From Herbaspirillum sp. WKF16 (GTDB lineage Bacteria > Pseudomonadota > Gammaproteobacteria > Burkholderiales > Burkholderiaceae_D), in contig NZ_CP118632.1 of assembly GCF_028993615.1 (NCBI RefSeq), positions 2,542,001 through 2,606,000 on the forward strand: a stretch of 64,000 nucleotides of DNA. Reading direction: 5' to 3'. A model generated the notes under the pieces. It saw only the letters and a program-made list of their open reading frames with translations. It was not told where the DNA came from and did not search any database. Shown in pieces: positions 17,890 through 25,394 of this stretch (position 1 is the first letter of the stretch; every line of letters starts with the position of its first letter). The position numbers and the translations under genes are program-made.

Positions 17890-18107
17890 TGCCCGCTCCA
17901 TGGTCTCCGTCGTCGCGGAAAACGCGATTTTACTTGGATGCCGGCGGCGTCGCCGGATCGCTCGCGGGGCGCGAATGTAAAGAGCCCCGAACACGCTTTT
18001 TCAGCTGTAAATTTTTTCCAAAAAAAACCTCTCTTCTTGTCGTTTTGGGCTGCCCGGGGCGATGCGAAGCTTGCGTCCATCGCATCGCAGCAACATCGGA
18101 GAACACC

Positions 18108-18917
18108 ATGAAGATCGCCCGCCAGCCCCGTCTTTCCTCGTTTTGCGCGGCGGCCTTCGCGGCCGGATTGCTGGCGCACGCGCCCTCCTTCGGCGCCAGC
18201 TTCGACTGCGCCCGCGCCGGCGCGGCCAACGAAAAGATCATCTGCGGCGATGCCGAGCTCTCCGCGCTGGACGACCGCCTCGGCAAGGCCTTCCGCCAGG
18301 CGCGCCAGCGCGCGGCCGACCGCCGCGCCTTCACCACCGAGTCCGACAGGCAATGGCGCTGGCGCGAGCAGAACTGCCGCGACCGCGCCTGCCTGCTGGA
18401 TTGGTACCGGCGCCGCCAGACCGAGCTGGACGCGCTGGCCGGCGGCTCCATCGCCGAGGCCGCGCGCCTGCCGGCCCAGCCGGTGACGACAGCCGCCGCG
18501 GCCGTCCCCGCGCCCGCCCTGGCGCAAACCGAGCCGGTCGCCGCGCCGTTGCACTTGCGCCTCAGCAGCGCGCAGATCGCCGGGGTCGCTCCCGAAGGCG
18601 CCACGCCCTGGCCGCACTATGTGCGTGTGGAGCAAGGGCAATATTTCTATGCCGATCCGCAGGGCGGCGCCAAGGACGCCATGGCGGCGGTGCGCTACTA
18701 CGGCATCGAGAACGGCCAGTACATCCTGGAGGTCAACCGCGGCAATGCCGTGCTGCGCTACACCTGCAGCGCCGACTGCACTTACATCGGCCAGCTGGCG
18801 CTGCCGGGCGACGTCGAGAAGGACATGGTCATCGTCAGGAACGACCGCAGCTCGCTGCCTTCGCTGATCGTCAACGACGCCGTCAACGGCCTGCTGGCGC
18901 AATCGGCCGTGCGCTGA
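18108..18917 (+). CDS. exported protein with LprI-type (DUF1311) domain
   Basis: The 269-residue protein has a signal peptide of about 28 residues, then a small cysteine-containing domain (FDCARAGAANEKIICGDAELSALDDRLGKAFRQA...CRDRACLLDWYRRRQTEL) of the LprI/DUF1311 type, named after a mycobacterial lysozyme inhibitor. A Pro/Ala-rich linker follows and then a beta-rich C-terminal region with another cysteine pair (TCSADCTYIG). It likely acts in the periplasm; lysozyme inhibition is a family association only. CGGAGAACACC precedes the ATG. The upstream 100 bases are AT-rich for this genome and likely hold the promoter. Confidence 0.75.
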   Translation: MKIARQPRLSSFCAAAFAAGLLAHAPSFGASFDCARAGAANEKIICGDAELSALDDRLGKAFRQARQRAADRRAFTTESDRQWRWREQNCRDRACLLDWYRRRQTELDALAGGSIAEAARLPAQPVTTAAAAVPAPALAQTEPVAAPLHLRLSSAQIAGVAPEGATPWPHYVRVEQGQYFYADPQGGAKDAMAAVRYYGIENGQYILEVNRGNAVLRYTCSADCTYIGQLALPGDVEKDMVIVRNDRSSLPSLIVNDAVNGLLAQSAVR

Positions 18918-18993
18918 GCGCATCCCGCCGCCGCCTTTTCCATCCTTCCGCCGCCCCACTTCCCCGGGGCGGCATAAAATCTTCACCTCGGCG

Positions 18994-19018
18994 GGAATAA
19001 ACCCCGCGCCCGTTCGTT
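18994..19018 (+). promoter_or_regulatory. candidate ECF-type promoter before the sigma factor gene
   Basis: GGAATAAA at 18994-19001 and CGTT at 19015-19018 are separated so that GGAAT and CGTT lie 16 bases apart, like promoters read by several ECF sigma factors. It lies 54 bases before the sigma factor start, consistent with autoregulation. Confidence 0.4.
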
Positions 19019-19071
19019 TTACCGGCATAACGCAACACGACGCGCCATTGCGGCGCCTGATGACGATTGCC

Positions 19072-19584
19072 ATGAGCCAAGATTTCACCGATGACGACCT
19101 GCGCGAACTGCTGCCGCGGCTGCGGCGCTTCGCCTGTTCGCTCACGCGTAACGAGAGCAGCGCCGACGACCTGGTGCAGTCCTGCCTGGAGCGCGCGCTG
19201 TCCCGACGCGAACGCCGCGCCGAGGGCGACCTGCGGGCCTGGTTGTTCCAGATCATGTATCGCCGCTTCATCGACGGCGAACGGCGCGCCAAGCGTTATG
19301 CCGGCCTGCTCTCGTTGTTCTCGTCGCGCGAGGAGGCGCTGGCGCCCTCGCCCGAGGACATCGCCCTCTCGCGCGCCGCGCTGGACGATTTCTCGCGCCT
19401 GCAGCCGGAGCAGCGCGCCCTGTTGCTGCTGGTGTCGGTCGAGGGCCTGAGCTACCAGGAGGCCGCCACGACGCTGGAAATTCCCATCGGCACCGTGATG
19501 TCGCGCCTCTCGCGCGCACGCCGCGCGCTGCGCGACCTCAACGAAGGCGCCGTCGCCGCGCCCAACCTGCGGATCATGAAATGA
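19072..19584 (+). CDS. ECF-type RNA polymerase sigma factor
   Basis: The 170-residue protein has sigma-70 region 2 (RLRRFACSLTRNESSADDLVQSCLERAL, then AWLFQIMYRRFIDGERR) and region 4 (LQPEQRALLLLVSVEGLSYQEAATTLEIPIGTVMSRLSRARRAL), and no regions 1.1 or 3, as in ECF sigma factors. An ATG 12 bases earlier (19060) is possible; neither has a strong ribosome-binding site. Its stop overlaps the start of a membrane anti-sigma gene (ATGA), so the two are co-translated. The signal and regulon are unknown. Confidence 0.9.
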   Translation: MSQDFTDDDLRELLPRLRRFACSLTRNESSADDLVQSCLERALSRRERRAEGDLRAWLFQIMYRRFIDGERRAKRYAGLLSLFSSREEALAPSPEDIALSRAALDDFSRLQPEQRALLLLVSVEGLSYQEAATTLEIPIGTVMSRLSRARRALRDLNEGAVAAPNLRIMK

Positions 19585-20345
19585 ACAGTCCCCTGCCCAC
19601 CGAACATGAGCTGCAAGCCTATGCCGACGGCCAGCTCGATCCGGCGCTGCGCCAGAGCGTGGAGCGCCATCTCGCCGCGCACCCGGAGGCGGCCCGCCAC
19701 GTGGAAACGCTCAAGGCCGAAGCCCAGCGCCTGCGCGCCGCGCTGGAGAACGTCCCGGCTTCGCCGACGCCGGCCCGGCTCGACCCGTTCCGCATCCGCC
19801 GCGAACTGCGTTCGCGCAGCCGGCGCCACTGGGGCATCGCCGCCTCGCTGCTGCTGACGCTCTCGCTGGGCGCACTGGGCGGCTGGCAATGGCGCGACCT
19901 CGACATGCGCAAGACCTACCTGCCGATGGCCGACGCCACCCAGGCTTACCGGATGTTCGCCGGCGCCCGGCAGGCGTCGATGGTGGATGTGCGCGACGAC
20001 GACCCGCGCCAGCTGCAGCAATGGCTCGACCGCAACTTCGTGCAGGCCGCGCCGCTGCCCGATTTCAGCGCCTACGGCTTCAAACCGGTCGGCGGCCGCC
20101 TGATGGCCAGCGACAAGGGGCCGGCGGCGATGGTGGTCTACCAGAACGGCCAGGGCCAGGCCATCGTCTACTACCTGCGCCCGCCGGGCGAGCTGTTCAA
20201 CTTCGGCAGCGGCAACCGGCGCGACGGCAAGCTGCTCACGCAGTACTGGCGGCAAGGCCGCTACTTCTATGCGGTGGTGAGCCCCGACTCGCCAGAGACG
20301 CTGCCGCTGCAGCGCGCGGTGGAGCCCGGCAGGCCGCTCTCCTAG
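19581..20345 (+). CDS. membrane anti-sigma factor
   Basis: The 254-residue protein starts with a cytoplasmic anti-sigma region (ELQAYADGQLDPALRQSVERHLAAHPE), which lacks the zinc-binding HxxxCxxC of ZAS proteins, followed by one membrane segment (about residues 85-102) and a periplasmic domain. It is encoded in overlap with the ECF sigma gene and presumably holds that factor inactive at the membrane until a periplasmic signal acts. The first-helix pattern is common in proteobacterial anti-sigma proteins. Confidence 0.85.
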   Translation: MNSPLPTEHELQAYADGQLDPALRQSVERHLAAHPEAARHVETLKAEAQRLRAALENVPASPTPARLDPFRIRRELRSRSRRHWGIAASLLLTLSLGALGGWQWRDLDMRKTYLPMADATQAYRMFAGARQASMVDVRDDDPRQLQQWLDRNFVQAAPLPDFSAYGFKPVGGRLMASDKGPAAMVVYQNGQGQAIVYYLRPPGELFNFGSGNRRDGKLLTQYWRQGRYFYAVVSPDSPETLPLQRAVEPGRPLS

Positions 20346-20398
20346 GCACTCCCGACAAACCCCTGATGCACGCATCTCCCGCCCTGATCGGGGCGGCG

Positions 20399-20431
20399 GG
20401 CGGCGCTCGTCCCGACGCGACGAACGCCGCC
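20399..20431. terminator. stem-loop after the sigma/anti-sigma pair
   Basis: GGCGGCGCTCGTC and GACGAACGCCGCC pair at 12 of 13 positions with a 7-base loop. No T-run follows, so it may be a Rho-independent terminator of low strength or an interspersed repeat. Confidence 0.35.
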
Positions 20432-20485
20432 TGAAACGACCGATCGTCCCACCCGCAACACTCCATCATCCAACGAGGAAACATC

Positions 20486-21277
20486 ATGATCAAACGCCAA
20501 TTCCTGAAGACCCTGATCGCCACCGCAACCGCCGCCGCGGCATTGAGCCTGGCGCCCGGCGCCATGGCCCAGGACGCCAAGGCGCCCGCCATCCGCAACG
20601 TCGTGCTGGTGCATGGCGCCTATGCCGACGGCTCCTGCTGGACCGACGTCATCGAACGCCTGCAGAAGGCCGGCCTGCACGTGACGGCGGTGCAAAACCC
20701 GCTGTCTTCGCTGGCCGACGACGTCGAAGCCACCAAGCGCATCCTGGCCCTGCAGGACGGCCCGACCATCCTGGTCGGCCACTCGTGGGCCGGCACCGTG
20801 ATCAGCGAGGCCGGCAACGACGCCAAGGTCGCGGGACTGGTGTATGTGGCGGCGCGCGCGCCGGATGCGGGCGAGGACTACGGCGCGCTGGCCGCCAGGT
20901 TCCCGGCGCCGCCGGCCTCGGCCGGGCTGGTCAAGGCCAACGGCTTCGCCCAGTTGAGCGAGCAGGCCTTCGTGCGCGACTTCGCCGGCGATGTCGACCC
21001 GGTCAAGGCGCGCGCGCTGTCGGCGGTGCAAGGCCGCATCTCGGAGACGCTGTTCGCCGGGCGCACCACCCAGGCCGCATGGCGCAGCAAGCCGACCTGG
21101 TATGCCGTCTCGACCAACGACCGCACGACTTCGCCCGAGCTGGAGCGTTTCCTGGCCGCGCGCATGAAGGCCAAGACCATCGAGGTGGCCTCGTCGCACG
21201 TGTCGATGCTGTCGCATCCCGACGAGATCGCCAACCTGATCCTGGAGGCGGCCAACAACGTCCCCGCCAGGCAGTAA
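20486..21277 (+). CDS. exported alpha/beta hydrolase, EstC-like
   Basis: The 263-residue protein has a signal sequence of about 28 residues ending AMAQ, then the alpha/beta hydrolase fold of the EstC/salicylate-esterase-like group: VVLVHGAYADGSCW near the start, nucleophile motif GHSWAG, and a C-terminal catalytic histidine in SSHVSMLSHPDEIANLI. The catalytic set looks complete. AACGAGGAAACATC precedes the ATG. It probably hydrolyses small esters or related compounds in the periplasm; the substrate is unknown. Its end is 10 bases from the convergent MocR gene. Confidence 0.85.
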   Translation: MIKRQFLKTLIATATAAAALSLAPGAMAQDAKAPAIRNVVLVHGAYADGSCWTDVIERLQKAGLHVTAVQNPLSSLADDVEATKRILALQDGPTILVGHSWAGTVISEAGNDAKVAGLVYVAARAPDAGEDYGALAARFPAPPASAGLVKANGFAQLSEQAFVRDFAGDVDPVKARALSAVQGRISETLFAGRTTQAAWRSKPTWYAVSTNDRTTSPELERFLAARMKAKTIEVASSHVSMLSHPDEIANLILEAANNVPARQ

Positions 21278-21287
21278 GACCGGCGGC

Positions 21288-22679
21288 TCAGACCACCACT
21301 TCGCGCTGGCCGCGGCGGTGGGCCAGTTCGGCCAGCCGCCGCAGCGCATTGACCAGCTCGAAGCGGCTGCGCGAGCGGCCCAGCGAGATGCGGATGTATG
21401 CCTGCGCGCCGGGAGCGTCTTCCGGCGCCACCCGGAACGCCGCGTGCGACACCACGTTGAGGCCTTCCACGCGCGCCCTCTGCACGAAGTCGGGGCCGCG
21501 CCAGTGCGAAGGCAGCGCCTTCCAGAGGTGGATGCCGCCGGACTCCGCCAGCTTGCTGTCGCCCAGCGTGCGATGCGCCAGCTCCAGGCGCGCCCAGGCT
21601 TCGGTGCGTATGCCTTCCAGCAGCGAGGCGGCGGTGCCGTCGTGTATCCACTGCGTGGAGAGCGCGCTCATCAGCGGCGTCGACATCAGCACGAAGGAGC
21701 GCAGCGCGCCCAGCACCTCCTCCTGCGGCATCAGCTCGGGCATCACCACGTAAGCGGTGCGCAAGCCCGGCAGCAGGCACTTCGACAGGGTCGAGACATA
21801 GAACACGTGGCGCGGCGCGTAGTGCGCCAGCGGCCTGGGCGGCTGCGGGCTGAACAGCCAGTAGGGATCGTCCTCGATGATGCGCAGGTCCAGCTTCTGC
21901 GCAACCGCCGCCAGCTCGGCGCGGCGCAGCGCCGGCATGGTGTGGGTGGTGGGGTTCTGCAGCGTCGGGTTGAGGTAGACCAGCCGCGCCTGGTGCTTCT
22001 TGACCATCATTTCCAGCGCATCCGGCAGCATGCCGTCGCGGTCGGTGTCGACCGCCGCCACCCGGCGCTCCAGCTGCGCGGCCGCCGTCAGCAGGCCGGG
22101 ATAGGCCAAGGGTTCGGCCAGGATCGTCTCGCCCGGCCGGGTCTGCGACAGGATCAGCGCCGCCAGCGCCGACTGCGCGCCGGGGCAAGCCAATATCCTC
22201 TCCTCGTCCACCGCGCCCAGCATCGGCGCCATCCACATGGCGCCGGCCGCGCGGTCGGCGCTGCTGCCGCCGCCCAGGTGGTAGGTCATCAGCAGGTCGA
22301 CGTCGCTGTGGATCAGCACTTGCGACACGCCCTGGCGCAGCAAGTCGTCGAGATCGATGCCGGCCGGCGGCGGCGGGATGTTCATCGACAGGTCGATCAC
22401 CTGCGTCAGGTCCACCCGCGGCGCCGCGATGAAGGTGCCGGCGGCGCCGCGCGCCTCCAGCAGGTTGCGTCGGCGCGCCTCGGTGTAGGCGCGCGTCACC
22501 GTGGTCAGGTCCACGCCCAGGCGCTCCGCCAGCAGGCGCTGGGGCGGCAGCCGGTCGCCCGCCTTCAGGCGCTCGTCGGAGATCGCGTGCTCCATGAATC
22601 CCACGATCTGCAGGTAGCGCGGACCGCCGTCGGCGGTGAATCCGCTGATCCACTCCAATGCGATGTCTCCTCGTCCCAT
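21288..22679 (-). CDS. MocR-type regulator (GntR helix-turn-helix fused to aminotransferase fold)
   Basis: The 463-residue protein has an N-terminal winged helix of the GntR type (YLQIVGFMEHAISDERLKAGDRLPPQRLLAERLGVDLTTVTRAYTEA) and a C-terminal fold-type I aminotransferase domain with the presumed PLP lysine in YVSTLSKCLLPGLR. MocR regulators bind PLP and sense amino acids, amines or vitamin B6, usually controlling the divergent neighbour. Here that is the alpha/beta hydrolase gene at 22875, with an inverted repeat between them. Whether it also controls the SDR or other nearby genes is unknown. Confidence 0.88.
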   Translation of the reverse strand: MGRGDIALEWISGFTADGGPRYLQIVGFMEHAISDERLKAGDRLPPQRLLAERLGVDLTTVTRAYTEARRRNLLEARGAAGTFIAAPRVDLTQVIDLSMNIPPPPAGIDLDDLLRQGVSQVLIHSDVDLLMTYHLGGGSSADRAAGAMWMAPMLGAVDEERILACPGAQSALAALILSQTRPGETILAEPLAYPGLLTAAAQLERRVAAVDTDRDGMLPDALEMMVKKHQARLVYLNPTLQNPTTHTMPALRRAELAAVAQKLDLRIIEDDPYWLFSPQPPRPLAHYAPRHVFYVSTLSKCLLPGLRTAYVVMPELMPQEEVLGALRSFVLMSTPLMSALSTQWIHDGTAASLLEGIRTEAWARLELAHRTLGDSKLAESGGIHLWKALPSHWRGPDFVQRARVEGLNVVSHAAFRVAPEDAPGAQAYIRISLGRSRSRFELVNALRRLAELAHRRGQREVVV

Positions 22680-22754
22680 GTGACTGTCCCGATGTTGTGA
22701 AGATGGCGGATGTACGGACTTTGTCCGGATTGTTCGGCCACATTCCGGATGCTA

Positions 22755-22785
22755 GTATGGATTCAATTAAAACACAAATCCATAC
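22755..22785. promoter_or_regulatory. inverted repeat in the MocR/hydrolase divergent region
   Basis: GTATGGATT (22755-22763) and AATCCATAC (22777-22785) form a perfect 9-bp inverted repeat with a 13-base AT-rich spacer. It lies midway in the 195-base divergent gap and is a good candidate operator for the MocR regulator. Confidence 0.5.
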
Positions 22786-22874
22786 ATTTTCCGACCGGAA
22801 GATCATGGCGCCGACACCGGCATCGCGCCCATGGCGCGCATCAACGAATAAAGGGAAAGGTAAAGGGAAACGCC

Positions 22875-23597
22875 ATGGCCAACTTCCTGCTCGTCCACGG
22901 CCCCTGGCAGGGGAAGTGGATATGGCCCGCGGTCAGCGCCGAGCTGACCATGCGCGGCCACGAGGTGTATGCCATCGACCTGCCCGGTAGCGGCGACGAC
23001 GCCACGCCGCTGGGCGAGGTCACGCTGGCCATGCATGCCGATGCCATCGTGCGCGCGGTCAAGGCCATCGGCAAGCGGGTCACGCTGGTGGGCCACGGCA
23101 TGGGCGGCATCGCCGTCAGCGCTGGCGCCGAGCAGGCGGCCGACAGCCTGGCGCGCATCATCTACATGTGCGCCTTCGTGCCGGGCAACGGCGATTCATT
23201 GGTCTCGCTGTCGGCGCTGACGCCGCCGCGCCGGATATCGCCGGTGGAGATGGATGGCGACAACCAGGTTGCCAACACCCGTCCCTCCTCGCGCGTGGAC
23301 GCCTTCATGCACGACGCGCCGCACGCGGTGGCATCCTGGGCCGCGCCGCGCTTCGGCCCGCAGGCCGTCGCGCCCATGGTCACGCCGGTGGCGTTGACCG
23401 AGGAGCGCTACGGCAAGGTGCCCAAGAGCTACATCGTCTGCACCCGCGACCGCGCCATCGACCCGATGCTGCAACGGGCGATGGCGGCGCGCTCGGGCTG
23501 CGGGCGCATCAAGGAACTCGACAGCGGCCACTCGCCCTTCCTCTCGCGCCCCACCGAGACCGCCGAGATGCTGCACCGGCTGGTCACCGAAGTCTGA
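22875..23597 (+). CDS. alpha/beta-hydrolase fold protein lacking the nucleophile serine
   Basis: The 240-residue protein matches the short alpha/beta hydrolases related to plant hydroxynitrile lyases and methylesterases: FLLVHGPWQGKWIWPAV at the start, a nucleophile-elbow region LVGHGMGGIAVS, TRDRAIDP for the acid and DSGHSPFLSRP for the histidine. The elbow reads GHGMG, so residue 75 is Gly where Ser is expected; the codon is GGC. It may be a non-hydrolytic member or use other chemistry. The start at 22875 follows AAAGGGAAACGCC. It is divergent from a MocR regulator gene and three bases from the convergent SDR gene. Confidence 0.78.
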   Translation: MANFLLVHGPWQGKWIWPAVSAELTMRGHEVYAIDLPGSGDDATPLGEVTLAMHADAIVRAVKAIGKRVTLVGHGMGGIAVSAGAEQAADSLARIIYMCAFVPGNGDSLVSLSALTPPRRISPVEMDGDNQVANTRPSSRVDAFMHDAPHAVASWAAPRFGPQAVAPMVTPVALTEERYGKVPKSYIVCTRDRAIDPMLQRAMAARSGCGRIKELDSGHSPFLSRPTETAEMLHRLVTEV

Positions 23598-23600
23598 AGC

Positions 23601-24344
23601 TCAGGCTGCCGCCGCCCAGGCGACAGCGTCTTCGCCGGCCGGGATGCGCACCGGCGAAGACGCATCGGTGGCGGCGCGCCAGACGGCTTCGGCCACATCG
23701 TGCGCATAGGTCACCTGCGAATCGTCCTTGAAGTTCTCGAACACGGCCGCCGCGATGCCGGCATAGGCCTCGGGAATCGTCCCCTCCATGCGCGAACCCG
23801 CGTTCTCCGCAAAGCGGGTGCTCGGCGAACGCCCGGGCAGCACCACGCGGGCGCGCACGCCGAACGGCGCCAGCTCCAGCGCCAGCGATTCGGTAAAGCC
23901 GTTCACCGCGGCCTTGCTGGCGGTGTACACGGCCAGCAGCGACAGCGACTTTAGCGTCACGCTGGAAGTGACGTTGACCACCACGCCCGAATTGCGCTCG
24001 CGCATCTGCGGCAGCACCGCCTGCGTCATGGCGATGGTGCCGAAGGTATTGGTCTCGAAGATCTCGCGCACCCGTTCCATCGTGATCGCCTCCACCGCCC
24101 CCAGCAGGCCGATGCCGGCGTTGTTGACCAGCACGTCGATCGGGCCGGCGGCCGCGATCGCGGCCTGGATGCTGCCGGCGTCGGCCACGTCCAGCGGCAG
24201 GATGCGCAGCTTCGGCGAGGCCGGCAGCAGGTCGTGACGCGGCGTGCGCATGGTGGCGACCACGTTCCAGTCGCGTTCGAGGAAATACTTGGCGATCTCC
24301 AGGCCGAAGCCGGACGAGCAGCCGGTGATGAGGATAGTGTTCAT
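23601..24344 (-). CDS. short-chain dehydrogenase/reductase
   Basis: The 247-residue protein is a classical SDR: N-terminal cofactor motif TGCSSGFG, LVNNAGIG, and the active-site YTASK, with the catalytic serines before it (NVTSSVT). The first strand and turn suggest NADP preference, as in other SDRs of this shape. AGGAATTCCC precedes the ATG. It is divergent from an AraC-type regulator gene 99 bases away, which probably controls it. Substrate unknown. Confidence 0.9.
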   Translation of the reverse strand: MNTILITGCSSGFGLEIAKYFLERDWNVVATMRTPRHDLLPASPKLRILPLDVADAGSIQAAIAAAGPIDVLVNNAGIGLLGAVEAITMERVREIFETNTFGTIAMTQAVLPQMRERNSGVVVNVTSSVTLKSLSLLAVYTASKAAVNGFTESLALELAPFGVRARVVLPGRSPSTRFAENAGSRMEGTIPEAYAGIAAAVFENFKDDSQVTYAHDVAEAVWRAATDASSPVRIPAGEDAVAWAAAA

Positions 24345-24395
24345 GGGAATTCCTTTGGGTGGGTTGCGATGTAGGGAGCATAGATGCCCGCATCA

Positions 24396-24418
24396 GGACT
24401 TGCTACAATCAAAAGTCC
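24396..24418. promoter_or_regulatory. inverted repeat between SDR and AraC genes
   Basis: GGACTT (24396-24401) and AAGTCC (24413-24418) flank an AT-rich spacer in the divergent gap; a further AGTCC occurs at about 24435. It is a possible operator for the adjacent AraC regulator. Confidence 0.3.
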
Positions 24419-24443
24419 ATTTTTCTTTAGCAATAGTCCAATC

Positions 24444-25382
24444 ATGACCGAAGCCGTCGACCCGCTCGCCGAGGTAGTCGCGCTGCTGCAGCCGGCGGCG
24501 CGCTTCAACAAGTCGGTCTCCGGCGCCGGCCCCTGGCGGGTGCAGCGCACCGAGCCCGGGCAGTCCTTCTACGGCGCCATCGTCGAGGGCGCCTGCCGCC
24601 TGTTGGTCGACGGCATGGAGCCGATCATCCTGCGCGCCGGCGACTTCATCCTGATCCCCTCCGTGTACGGCTTCGCCATGGCCAGCCTGCAGGACCCGGC
24701 CGGCGTCGAGATCAGCGAGGACAATCCGCCGCCGCAATTGCCGGGCGGCGAATATCGGTTGGGCACGGTGGAGGCCGAGGCCGAGGTGCGCTTCCTGGTG
24801 GGGCATTGCGTGTTCGGCTCGCCCGACTCGTCCTTGCTGGTGTCGCTGTTGCCCAGGCTGGTGCTGGTGCGCGGCGAACCGCGCCTGGCAACGCTGGTGC
24901 GGCTGGTGAGCGAGGAATTCCGGGCGCAGCGCCCGGCGCGCGAGATGATCATGGCGCGCTTGCTGGAGGTATTGCTGATCGAAGCCCTGCGCTCTGGGTC
25001 GGGTTTCGGTCCCGAGGCCTCGCCCGGCCTGTTGCGCGGACTTGCCGACGCGCGCCTGGCGCAGGCGCTGCGGCGCATGCACCAGGATCCGGCCCAGGCC
25101 TGGAGCGTGGAGCGGCTGGCGAAGCAAGCGGCGCTGTCGCGCTCGGCCTTCTTCGAGCGCTTCCGCCGGGAAGTCGGCGTGGCGCCGATGGAATACCTGC
25201 TGGCCTGGCGCATGGCGCTGGCCAAGAACCTGCTGCTGCGTCAGCAAGCCGGTGTCGCCGAAGTGGCGCAGCAGGTCGGCTACAGCTCGGCCAGCACCTT
25301 CAGCGTGGCCTTCGGCCGGCATGTGGGGATGCCGCCGTCGCGTTATGTGCAGGAGCGCTTGCAACCGACGCAGGCGGCCTGA
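24444..25382 (+). CDS. AraC-family transcriptional regulator with cupin domain
   Basis: The 312-residue protein has an N-terminal cupin region (GACRLLVDGMEPIILRAGDFILIPS, VGHCVFG) and a C-terminal AraC DNA-binding domain (WSVERLAKQAALSRSAFFERFRREVGVAPMEYLLAWRM...VAQQVGYSSASTFSVAFGRHVG). The ATG at 24444 starts the conserved part; a frame opening at 24384 would overlap the divergent promoter. Regulators of this group usually control a divergent oxidoreductase gene, here the SDR. The gene ends 12 bases from the convergent MocR gene. Confidence 0.88.
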   Translation: MTEAVDPLAEVVALLQPAARFNKSVSGAGPWRVQRTEPGQSFYGAIVEGACRLLVDGMEPIILRAGDFILIPSVYGFAMASLQDPAGVEISEDNPPPQLPGGEYRLGTVEAEAEVRFLVGHCVFGSPDSSLLVSLLPRLVLVRGEPRLATLVRLVSEEFRAQRPAREMIMARLLEVLLIEALRSGSGFGPEASPGLLRGLADARLAQALRRMHQDPAQAWSVERLAKQAALSRSAFFERFRREVGVAPMEYLLAWRMALAKNLLLRQQAGVAEVAQQVGYSSASTFSVAFGRHVGMPPSRYVQERLQPTQAA

Positions 25383-25394
25383 AGCCGCCCCTTG

